64,000 bases of DNA from Desulfopila sp. IMCC35008 (lineage in GTDB: Bacteria; Desulfobacterota; Desulfobulbia; Desulfobulbales; Desulfocapsaceae). Below are positions 54,010 to 62,481 of this stretch, one piece after another (within the stretch, counting starts at the first letter, position 1; each line of letters starts with the position of its first letter). Under the pieces are notes generated by a model. That model had not been told where the DNA came from. It saw nothing but the letters and a program-made list of their open reading frames with translations, and made no database searches. The stretch covers positions 4,366,501 to 4,430,500 of the forward strand of contig NZ_CP050700.1 of the NCBI RefSeq assembly GCF_010646885.2. Direction: 5' to 3'. Made by a program: the position numbers and the translations under genes.

Positions 54010-55602
54010 ATGTCACTCGATTCTCTTCATTTCGATAACAGCTTTATCCACACCCTGCCAGGCGACCAGCAGACCGACAACAGCAGGCGCCAGGTATATG
54101 GCTCCTGCTATTCTTACGTTGCTCCGACAAAGGTCAGACAACCAAAACTCATCGCTTTTTCTCCCGAAGCCGCAGAATTGCTCGACCTCAATGAACAAGC
54201 TTGTCTCAGCAATCTTTTTACCGAAATTTTTGCAGGTAACAGTCTACTGCCGGATATGGAACCCTTTGCCATGTGTTACGGCGGTCATCAATTTGGCAAC
54301 TGGGCAGGGCAGCTAGGGGACGGTAGAGCCATAAACCTCGGTGAAATCGTCAACAAAAAAAGGGAGCGGTGGATGTTGCAATTAAAGGGTGCAGGACCAA
54401 CCCCCTACTCCCGCCGGGCCGACGGCCTGGCCGTTCTCCGTTCTTCTATCCGGGAGTTTCTCTGCAGCGAGGCGATGTATCATCTTGGCATCCCGACCAC
54501 CCGGGCGCTCAGTCTCATTGCAACAGGAGAGCCGGTTTTACGGGATATGTTCTATGATGGACACCCTAAAAACGAACCCGGGGCAGTTGTATGCCGCCTT
54601 TCACCATCGTTCACACGGTTCGGAAATTTTGAAATTTTCACCTCCCGCAAGGAGATTGATATCTTAGCACAGCTTGTTGATCATACTATTCAAACTGATT
54701 TCCCACATCTCGCTGAACCGGACGAGGACACCTACCTCCAATGGTTCTCTGAGATCTGTACCAGAACAGCGGAGATGATCGTCCACTGGATGCGCGTCGG
54801 CTTTGTACACGGAGTCATGAACACTGACAACATGTCGATACTTGGGCTAACCATCGATTATGGTCCTTATGGCTGGCTGGAAGGCTATGATCCAAGATGG
54901 ACGCCAAACACCACCGATTTCACAACACTCCGTTACGCCTTCGGCAATCAGCCCAATGTGGCGATGTGGAATCTCACCCAGCTGGCAAACAGCCTACTGC
55001 CCATTCTGGGATCAGCAGATGAAATACAAAAGATTCTGGAGACATCATACCGGCAGGAATTTATCACTCGCTGGCAGGACATGATGGCGGCAAAGCTCGG
55101 ACTGGCCCAGTACATTGCACAGTATGATGAAGCGTTATTCAGCGAGCTATTGGAAATCCTGGCCAATACTGAAACGGATATGACTGTTTTCTTCAGGCAA
55201 CTGGCCGCTATCCACCCCGATACGATCACAACCGAATTCAGCCAGTTACCCGAACCATTGGTAATGGCGTATTACAGACCGGAGGAAATCAATGAGGAGT
55301 ACCTCAAGCGTTTTTCGCGCTGGCTTCTGGCCTACGGGCATCGGATAAAAACAGATGCCTCATCAAGAGATGACAGGGTAAAAAAAATGAACAATACCAA
55401 CCCCAAGTATGTCCTACGCAATTATCTTGCTGGGGAAGCTATTGAGCTGGCTGAAAATGGTGACTACTCGCGTATCATGGAACTACTCGACCTGCTCAGG
55501 AACCCGTATGACGAACAGCCGGAAAAACAACATTTTTATCAGAAACGCCCCGAGTGGGCCCGACACAAACCTGGTTGTGCCACCCTCTCCTGAAGCTCAT
55601 AA
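54010..55602 (+). CDS. selO: SelO (YdiU) protein AMPylase, selenoprotein with Sec528
   Basis: 530 aa if the TGA at 55591-55593 is read as selenocysteine: the text is PGCATLS-U-SS followed by TAA (55600-55602). SelO proteins end in CxxUSS in animals and often in CSS in bacteria, so U sits exactly at the conserved Cys place. Pseudokinase motifs: GGHQFGNWAGQLGDGRA (about 90), LQLKGAGPTPYSRRADG (about 125), GVMNTDNMS (about 258) and DYGPYGWLE. It transfers AMP to Ser/Thr/Tyr of proteins under oxidative stress. A SECIS-like hairpin follows. Start ATG 54010 has AGGAAAAG upstream. Confidence 0.9.
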
Positions 55603-55604
55603 AC

Positions 55605-55623
55605 CCGGTACAGGTCGTACCGG
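55605..55623 (+). promoter_or_regulatory. Bacterial SECIS hairpin of selO
   Basis: Perfect 7-bp stem CCGGTAC (55605-55611) and GTACCGG (55617-55623) with loop AGGTC (55612-55616); flanking AA/TT may extend it with one bulge. The AGGUC loop is the same as in the E. coli fdhF SECIS bound by SelB. The loop GG lies 20 nt after the UGA, within the range for bacterial elements. Confidence 0.8.
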
Positions 55624-56538
55624 TTATAGCAGCAGGGCAATGGAGAGTGAAATACACGATACAATAGTCGACAGCACAATTGCCGAGGAGGCAAGCTCAG
55701 TATCGCTGTTCAGCTGAGAAGAAAGCACATAAATAGCCGTGGAAGCCGGCAATGAAAAAAAGATCATGCCAACCTTGAATGGTAATCCTCCAACTGAAAA
55801 CAGGGAATAGGCCAGGTATCCCAGAACGGGAAGCACCAGAAGTTTTAGAAAGGCGGCAAGCATAGAGGCAGAAAGATGTTTTTTCATCCCGCCAAAGGTC
55901 AACGCCCCACCAATCGACAACAGCGCCATGGGTAACGTCACCATGGACAGCAGTGACAGGGTATTATCCAAGAATCGGGGGAAGACACCGATAAACCGTG
56001 AATAGAGGATTCCCGACATACAGCCGATAATAAGAGGGTTGGCGGCAAGCGCTCTCAGCAAAGTCTTTGCCCGTTCACGAGACGACAACTCCTGCCCCGA
56101 ATACCAGATCAATAATGAAACAGCAAAGACATTTATCGTGGGTATGACAAGCCCGATCACAACCCCGAAAATTGCCAGTCCCTCCTCTCCAAAAGCATTT
56201 AGAACAACCGCAACACCGATATAAGTATTAAACCGGTAACAACTCTGGGAAAAAGAACCGGCCTGATAATCAGTGATTCCAAAGAGTTTCAGGACAATGG
56301 TGGACAGCAGAAACATAAAACAGACAACCCCCAGGGTTACCAGGCAGAATGTCCAGTCAATGGTGCCGCCAAAGGAAGCCCCTCCTATCTTCCAGAAGAG
56401 CATTACCGGAAAACAAATATAATATATGAGTTTATCGGAGCATTGCAGGAAGGAATCACTGGTAAAGCGGTATCGCTTCAATACGATTCCAAGCAGGATG
56501 AGGGCAAAAACAGGAAAGAGGGAATCGAGTACGATCAA
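55624..56538 (-). CDS. AEC-family (auxin efflux carrier-like) permease
   Basis: 304 aa with about 9-10 membrane helices (LDSLFPVFALILLGIVLKRY start, typical of the family; GVVIGLVIPTINVFAVSLLIW). AEC proteins export or import dicarboxylates or amino-acid-like acids; specificity unknown. The stop codon begins one nt past the selO SECIS stem; the two genes converge. It lies 15 nt after the Lrp/AsnC gene and may be controlled by it. Confidence 0.85.
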   Translation of the reverse strand: MIVLDSLFPVFALILLGIVLKRYRFTSDSFLQCSDKLIYYICFPVMLFWKIGGASFGGTIDWTFCLVTLGVVCFMFLLSTIVLKLFGITDYQAGSFSQSCYRFNTYIGVAVVLNAFGEEGLAIFGVVIGLVIPTINVFAVSLLIWYSGQELSSRERAKTLLRALAANPLIIGCMSGILYSRFIGVFPRFLDNTLSLLSMVTLPMALLSIGGALTFGGMKKHLSASMLAAFLKLLVLPVLGYLAYSLFSVGGLPFKVGMIFFSLPASTAIYVLSSQLNSDTELASSAIVLSTIVSCISLSIALLL

Positions 56539-56553
56539 AGCGGTCGAGAGTCG

Positions 56554-57021
56554 TTACTCTTCCTCAAGATGAAGTACCGTCGTGCTCTTCAGGGTATCAA
56601 GCACAAAAGAAGTCCGGATATTCTGAATTCCCGGAATCGATGTCAGTTTGTCATTGATAAAAGCTGTATACATCGGCATATCGCGCACGGCGACCTTGAG
56701 CAGAAAATCCACATCACCTGTTAACTGGTAACACTCCATCACCTCTTCGAGGTCGACGAGTTTCTCTTTTACCTTACCCAGCGAGGTTATCTGGTTGAGG
56801 CTGACAGAGATTATGATAATAGCAAGCAGGCCAAAACCAGCCCGTTCCCGGTCGATAAGCGCAGTGTAATTACAAATCATACCGGAAGCTTCAAGACGTT
56901 TTACACGCTCCAGCATTGCCGGTGGAGAAATACCAATCTCAGCAGCAAGCTTTGAATTTGTGATACGCCCGTTTTCCTGTAGAATATTAAGAATTTTTCT
57001 ATCTGTTTTATCCATCGTCAA
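56554..57021 (-). CDS. Lrp/AsnC-family transcription regulator
   Basis: 155 aa. N-terminal helix-turn-helix (DKTDRKILNILQENGRITNS, then KLAAEIGISPPAMLERVKRLE) and a C-terminal RAM ligand domain (about 70-150, VMECYQLTGDVDFLLKVAV). It binds amino acids and controls transport or metabolism genes. It is immediately upstream of the AEC permease on the same strand. Confidence 0.92.
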   Translation of the reverse strand: MTMDKTDRKILNILQENGRITNSKLAAEIGISPPAMLERVKRLEASGMICNYTALIDRERAGFGLLAIIIISVSLNQITSLGKVKEKLVDLEEVMECYQLTGDVDFLLKVAVRDMPMYTAFINDKLTSIPGIQNIRTSFVLDTLKSTTVLHLEEE

Positions 57022-57163
57022 CCTGCTCTTGAATTCACATCACACTTCAGGGAAAAGCTGTCCGACGCCTACCGCCTCAACCCAGGCCGCCCCATTGTAT
57101 TTAATTTTATTCATTTATCCAAGTAAAATACTTAATAAGCGCCCAGAAACAACCCATCAAACC

Positions 57164-58024
57164 TCAGGAAATAAGAAGAGCCATTCCACGCAGGCAGGAC
57201 CAGGCCAGAATCAGCCCTGTGAGCACAAGGGATACCGTGGCAATTGCAGTGTGATAAAAGGTGTCGGGCTTGCGCTCTTTATAGCCCAATACCATGGCCA
57301 ACAGGAATCCAGCCACCATTCCCCCACCATGTCCCCAGTTATTAATACCCGGCACCATAAAACCAAAAAAAGCGATACCGATCGCCCAGCCGCCAATTTG
57401 ACTGAACACAGCCTGCCCATAGGTTCCCCCCCGGTGCTTCCCGTAGTAGAGCATGGCACCTATCAGGCCGCATATTGAAGCAGAGGCACCGATCGTCATC
57501 CATACCCCGGCCAGGGCCGACACCAGGAAACCGACCACTCCGCTGAGCAGATAGATGATAACCATCCTGTTCACCCCAAACTCACGGGCCACCAGGGGGC
57601 CTAGTTGAAAGAGGGCAATCATATTAAACAGCAGATGGAGAAGGCTGCCATGCAAAAAGGATGCGGAAACCAGGGTCCACCATTGGTGCAAACCAAAAAC
57701 CGCTTTGGTGCCGGTAGCTCCGAGTACGGCTAAGCTGAGGTTTGAAGGAGAAAGGAAATGAAACGGACTGGCTGAAAAAGCATGAGGATTAAAATTGACC
57801 AACACCGACAGCCCAAACATAACCACATTAATGATTATGATCAGGCGGATCGTTTTTTCCGGCCCTGCGCCCCTGGTGAGCGGGTTGTCTTTCAGTATGG
57901 AGCCGGGTTTCCCCAGCTTGCAATAAGGGCACTCGGCCACTGATCGACTAATCAATTTACGGCAATTCGGACAGAGAAGAGCGTTATTTTTACCGGAGGA
58001 GCCCATTTTGCTGGATAAAGACAT
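57164..58024 (-). CDS. Rhomboid-family intramembrane serine protease with N-terminal zinc ribbon
   Basis: 286 aa. Zinc ribbon CPNCRKL...CPYCKLG (about 18-40) on the cytoplasmic side, then six to seven membrane helices. Rhomboid signatures: SFLHGSLLHLLFNMIALFQLG (about 125), catalytic Ser in GASASICGLIGAM (about 183) and catalytic His in NNWGHGGGMVAGF (about 232). It cuts membrane-protein helices. Single gene. Confidence 0.9.
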   Translation of the reverse strand: MSLSSKMGSSGKNNALLCPNCRKLISRSVAECPYCKLGKPGSILKDNPLTRGAGPEKTIRLIIIINVVMFGLSVLVNFNPHAFSASPFHFLSPSNLSLAVLGATGTKAVFGLHQWWTLVSASFLHGSLLHLLFNMIALFQLGPLVAREFGVNRMVIIYLLSGVVGFLVSALAGVWMTIGASASICGLIGAMLYYGKHRGGTYGQAVFSQIGGWAIGIAFFGFMVPGINNWGHGGGMVAGFLLAMVLGYKERKPDTFYHTAIATVSLVLTGLILAWSCLRGMALLIS

Positions 58025-58226
58025 AATACCACGACGATGAAAGATTATAACGAAGCTACTGTTTTCCTTGAACCTGAGAACATAATGAGATTTGAAACAA
58101 ATTCAAGAAAAGTGATAATATATACCGTAAAATATCGAGAGAAGCCTTTACATTCCTGAAGCGGTGATATTATTTGCGGACTCATATGTACATGTTTTAA
58201 AAACGACAGAACACTCGGAGAACAAT

Positions 58227-58619
58227 ATGAAAATTCTCGTAGGATACAGAGGAACAAACGTCGGCCAGGACCTGCTTGAACTCGCCCGAAAACATGCCAT
58301 GGCTTTTGAGGGAGAGGTCATCATTGTAACCTCCCTGATAGGCGGGGACAAAACAACGAATGAGCAGGTCATCGAGGCCGAGGACCTGCTTGATGAAGCA
58401 AAAACTTATTTTGATGAAAAAAAAATCGATTGCGAGACTCACCTGCTGGTTCGTGGATACAGTGCAGGTGAGGATATCGTACGATACGCCGAGGAAAAGG
58501 AAGTCGATCAAATTCTGATAGGCGTAAAAAGCCGCTCCAAGGTGGGAAAACTGATATTCGGCTCTACAGCCCAGTATGTGATACTGAAAGCTCCTTGTCC
58601 GGTAACAACTGTCAGATAG
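58227..58619 (+). CDS. Universal stress protein, UspA family
   Basis: 130 aa from ATG 58227 (CGGAG upstream). It begins MKILVGYRGTNVGQDLLELA, and the ATP-binding GVKSRSKVGKLIFGSTAQYV fits the G-x2-G-x9-G-S/T pattern near residue 105. A cytoplasmic stress protein, possibly nucleotide-binding. Its end overlaps the convergent amidohydrolase gene by 8 nt. Confidence 0.88.
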   Translation: MKILVGYRGTNVGQDLLELARKHAMAFEGEVIIVTSLIGGDKTTNEQVIEAEDLLDEAKTYFDEKKIDCETHLLVRGYSAGEDIVRYAEEKEVDQILIGVKSRSKVGKLIFGSTAQYVILKAPCPVTTVR

Positions 58620-59841
58620 GCTGGACAGCAGTCTCACCCGTGTGTTTAAAGGGGTTTTTTCTATAACGGTTGTCCGGAACCCCTGAAGTATATATATCTT
58701 CGAGGTAGCTGAACTTTCTCGGGAGCTGACCAGGCCCGCCACGTGCTACCAGGAAATCGGCCCGCTTGCCCACCTCAATCGTGCCCCAGTTCTCGATACC
58801 GAGTAGCCGGGCACCAACCAAGGTGGCCGACCGGATACTCCCGGCAAGTGATAAGCCACCCTTTATCAACAATTTCATTTCATCGACCAGCGATTCGCCA
58901 TGAAGGACACCAGAACTCCCGGAGTCGCTGCCAAGCCCCACTTCGACACCCAGCTCCACCGCCATTGATATTTGCTCCAGTTGGTGCATCAGGTTTCGGT
59001 GAGCTATCTCCGCCCCGTCCTTGTCTCCCTGAAGCTTGCGTACCTCTGCATACATCTTCATGGTGACTGCCGTGGGGACCCATACGACACCTTTTGCAGC
59101 CATCCTTTCCAGGTTGTCGCGACCCATAAAAAATCCATGTTCTATGGAGTGACACCCTCCTTCAATCGCTTCACGTACCGGCTCCACCCCATTGGCATGT
59201 ACCATCACCTTTTTGCCATCCCGCCCGGACAGCGAAACAAGCTTTCCGATCTCTCCCCTGTCAAACTGGGGCCGGGTTGTTTTTCCATAATCCGTCAGGC
59301 TGTTCAGGCCGGAATTTACCAATTTTACATGGTCGAAATCCCAATCAATCTCTGCAAACGATTGGGCAAGTTCTTCTTTTTCAGTTACAGCCCGCCCTAT
59401 CAATCTGCCATATCGTCCGTCACGGTACCAGGCGGGCCCTGGTGTATAGACAGCAACCGGTCCCTCATAAGTTTTCCTGAACTCGCGCACACATGCTCCC
59501 CTGTCGCCACCATCGCGAACAGCCAATACACCGTGGGAGAATAAATAACCGAGATGCCGACTAATAACTGATTTAAGATCCGCACATTCAGCCTGCAGTT
59601 GCGAGGAACGGATCTCCTCTGCAACTCCGCCGGACATGGCGAGATGTACATGGCAATCAATAAAGGGGGGAACAATAGTGGCAAACCCAAGATCAGTGCA
59701 GGAATCGCTTAGACTTCCGGTATAATGAGAAGTTAGAGATCGGATAATCCCTTTCTCAACTGTCACAAGCACCTTCTTTTGCACAGGAGCCCCGGTTCCG
59801 TCTATCAACCATCCTACAAAAATTTGTTTCTGCTCTGACAT
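58612..59841 (-). CDS. Metal-dependent amidohydrolase (imidazolonepropionase/prolidase-like)
   Basis: 409 aa. Metal motif PPFIDCHVHLAMSGG (HxH at about 62-64), VMVHANGVEPVREAIEGGCH and SIEHGF (His ligands), LGSDSGSSG (Asp, about 300), and a beta-sandwich made by the two ends. Close to Xaa-Pro or N-acyl hydrolases of the amidohydrolase superfamily; the substrate is not predictable. Divergent from the GGDEF gene. Confidence 0.85.
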   Translation of the reverse strand: MSEQKQIFVGWLIDGTGAPVQKKVLVTVEKGIIRSLTSHYTGSLSDSCTDLGFATIVPPFIDCHVHLAMSGGVAEEIRSSQLQAECADLKSVISRHLGYLFSHGVLAVRDGGDRGACVREFRKTYEGPVAVYTPGPAWYRDGRYGRLIGRAVTEKEELAQSFAEIDWDFDHVKLVNSGLNSLTDYGKTTRPQFDRGEIGKLVSLSGRDGKKVMVHANGVEPVREAIEGGCHSIEHGFFMGRDNLERMAAKGVVWVPTAVTMKMYAEVRKLQGDKDGAEIAHRNLMHQLEQISMAVELGVEVGLGSDSGSSGVLHGESLVDEMKLLIKGGLSLAGSIRSATLVGARLLGIENWGTIEVGKRADFLVARGGPGQLPRKFSYLEDIYTSGVPDNRYRKNPFKHTGETAVQPI

Positions 59842-59917
59842 AATGATACTCTGCTCTCAAATAAATTTATGGTACACTTCTCATAACGAACTTCTCAGTC
59901 CATACCGGAACAATTCA

Positions 59918-61861
59918 ATGGAACAAAACGAACAGTTACAACCCACCGACAATCTGCTGAACAGGAACTACCGTATTTATTACAGTGTTCTGTTCATTGG
60001 TTTTGGGATACTTATAACCATCCTCACAGCTCTCGTAACCTACAAAATCCGCATTATGGATATCGCGAGCGAACTTGAGCGGGACGTCACTATCGAACTC
60101 AACCGTAAGCAGGAAGAACTTACAAGCTATCTCTCCGGGTTGGGTAATTATGTAACCGCCGCACGCACAAGTGCTTCACTTATAGATTACATCCGCACCC
60201 CCTCACCAGCCAATTGGGAGAAAGCCGCCAACCTCTTTTATGTCCTGGCGAAAACAAATCCCAACATCATGCAGTTACGTTACCTGGATGCAGCTGGTCT
60301 TGAAAAGATCAGGATCGACCAGGGTTTTGGCCGAAACGAACCTGACATAATCACCGGCAGTAAACTGCAGGATAAAAGCCATCGATATTATTTCACCGAA
60401 ACCGCCCAGCTCGGCCCCAACAGCTTTTGGACCTCCAATCTTGACCTGAATGTGGAGAACCGGCAGATAGAAGTGCCCCACAAACCTGTCATCCGTGTTG
60501 CCAGCCCGATATTTGTCGACCAAATTTTCTCAGGAATTGTAATCATCAACATCCACGCCAAACAGTTTCTCAACACCTTTACGACTTCCTCCTTTTTTAA
60601 TATCAGCCTTATCGACAAGGACGGTTTTATTATTTTTCATCCACAGCAAGAGAAGCGCTGGTCCCGCTATCTCCAGTCCGGCCACACCCTCCAGACTGCA
60701 TATCCCAACGAGGCCCTCACTGTCCTGAACACCGCCCTTCCTCTGAAAATCAGGAAACACGGAGAGTTTTTTGCCGCTTCCATCGAACCTTTGTTAATCA
60801 AAGACGGCGCTATCATCATTTTTGAGCCAAAAAAAGAGAAGATCCTGAAAATTGAAAAAGAACGCAGGAATGCTATCGTCTTTCTCGTTTTCATTATTTT
60901 CCTGCTGTCCCTGCCACTCGCGTATATTATCTCAAGAGCCCCTGCAAACCTGTCCCGAAAAATTCTTGATCAGAACAACACACTAAAAGATTATTTTGAA
61001 CTCATCGATACCAATATCCCCTCCTGTACCACCGACCTTGAGGGTACTCTTCTTACCGTGAGTACGGCCTTTATTAAAATAACCGGTTACCTTAAACCTC
61101 AATTAATTGGCATGAGGCTGGCAGATCTTGAAGATCAGGATCAGTCAGAATCGGTTTGCGCACAAATTCCGACAGACCTGTTAAACGACACAAAATGGGA
61201 AGGTGACATACATTTCCGCACTGCCAATGGAGGTCATCTCTATACCACGACCAGGGCCTATCCAAAATACGACTCGGCAAACAAAGTGGTGGCCTTTTCA
61301 ATCATCCATCGCGATATAACTGACCAGAAACGGATAGAGGAGCTCTCCATCAAAGACGACCTGACCGGCTTATATAACCGCAGGTTTTTCAACGAAACAA
61401 TAGCACGGGAATTGGGCAGGGCCCAACGTGAATCGAGCCTGCTCTCTTTTGCCATGCTGGATGTGGATTACTTTAAGCAGTACAACGATTTCTACGGCCA
61501 CCAGAAAGGTGATGAGGTCCTGAAAGTCATCAGCAAAGCCCTAAACCGGAAAATGACAAGGGGAAGCGATTTCTGCTTCAGGCTGGGAGGTGAAGAGTTC
61601 GGAATCCTTTTCCTTGATACACAGCCGGAACAGGCGACAGCATTTGTCGACGGAATCCGCCAGGAAATCCAGGATCTGGAACTTGAACATAGCGAAAGCG
61701 AAATAGCGAAAGTCGTTACAGTCTCGATAGGTTTGCTCACCCTCTATCCGGACGCGGACAGCAGTGTTGATTACATCTTCCGAAAAGCTGATGAGGCGCT
61801 CTATACCGCTAAAAATCGAGGTCGTAACCGCCTTGTTGCAATTGACAGCACCTTCGTCTAA
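59918..61861 (+). CDS. Cache-PAS-GGDEF diguanylate cyclase
   Basis: 647 aa from ATG 59918; an upstream in-frame ATG at 59843 would leave only one nt to the divergent gene. TM1 (YYSVLFIGFGILITILTALV), a periplasmic double-Cache sensor (about 45-300), TM2 (VFLVFIIFLLSLPLAYIIS), PAS (about 355-470), and GGDEF (about 480-647) with RLGGEEFGILF and the inhibitory RxxD site (RGSD) five residues before it. It makes c-di-GMP in answer to an external small ligand. Confidence 0.9.
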   Translation: MEQNEQLQPTDNLLNRNYRIYYSVLFIGFGILITILTALVTYKIRIMDIASELERDVTIELNRKQEELTSYLSGLGNYVTAARTSASLIDYIRTPSPANWEKAANLFYVLAKTNPNIMQLRYLDAAGLEKIRIDQGFGRNEPDIITGSKLQDKSHRYYFTETAQLGPNSFWTSNLDLNVENRQIEVPHKPVIRVASPIFVDQIFSGIVIINIHAKQFLNTFTTSSFFNISLIDKDGFIIFHPQQEKRWSRYLQSGHTLQTAYPNEALTVLNTALPLKIRKHGEFFAASIEPLLIKDGAIIIFEPKKEKILKIEKERRNAIVFLVFIIFLLSLPLAYIISRAPANLSRKILDQNNTLKDYFELIDTNIPSCTTDLEGTLLTVSTAFIKITGYLKPQLIGMRLADLEDQDQSESVCAQIPTDLLNDTKWEGDIHFRTANGGHLYTTTRAYPKYDSANKVVAFSIIHRDITDQKRIEELSIKDDLTGLYNRRFFNETIARELGRAQRESSLLSFAMLDVDYFKQYNDFYGHQKGDEVLKVISKALNRKMTRGSDFCFRLGGEEFGILFLDTQPEQATAFVDGIRQEIQDLELEHSESEIAKVVTVSIGLLTLYPDADSSVDYIFRKADEALYTAKNRGRNRLVAIDSTFV

Positions 61862-61883
61862 AAGCCTGTTTCTCTAGTGGGTG

Positions 61884-62279
61884 TCAATATAGAAGTCGAT
61901 GACGCACATGGCGCGGTGCATGGGCACCAACAGAGGCTATCAAGAATGCACAGGTCACTCCGAATGCAGGGTTGACAAAACCGTGAAAGGCAAATCCCAG
62001 AAGTACACATTTCAGCACCGTAATCATGCCGGAAAACTCCCGATGCATCTGCCGATGGCGTGCCCCTTCAGCAATACAGAGAACCACGCCGCTGCCTCCG
62101 GCGAGGTAGAGGTAGAGCGATGGAACCTGTGAGCCGTCAATTAGAAATATCGCGGCAAGAACCATGGCCGCCCCCACCTGATGAATCGCCCGAATCCCGA
62201 TAGAGAACCACAGCCCCCATATTGGCCTGTTGGCTGTCCTGCCAAGCCTGTTTTCACATTCCTTCGTATCTTTTGCCAT
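61884..62279 (-). CDS. Small membrane protein, four helices
   Basis: 131 aa, unknown. Helices at about 22-45, 51-68, 82-100 and 105-122 (VLLGFAFHGFVNPAFGVTCA). It converges with the diguanylate cyclase. Common in Desulfobacterota-type genomes as an uncharacterised protein, as far as can be judged by look alone. Confidence 0.55.
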   Translation of the reverse strand: MAKDTKECENRLGRTANRPIWGLWFSIGIRAIHQVGAAMVLAAIFLIDGSQVPSLYLYLAGGSGVVLCIAEGARHRQMHREFSGMITVLKCVLLGFAFHGFVNPAFGVTCAFLIASVGAHAPRHVRHRLLY

Positions 62280-62481
62280 CCGGACGACCTGTCTCCCCTG
62301 TGCTCTGGTAAATTGCTGAGATTCTGCTGGAACTAAATCCTAATTCCCGGCGAAAGGCAAAAGAAATTATGATTGATAAGAACGATCGAATACATTAGGT
62401 TGACAGCAACCCACTTCAAATAACCTGTAATTACAAGGTATAACCCAACTCCACAACACCCACCGTACAAACGAGTATTTC

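Noticed and set aside
55591-55593. Plain stop codon of selO
   Set aside because: Rejected as the true end because the next codons restore the family's SS terminus and a SECIS-type hairpin follows.
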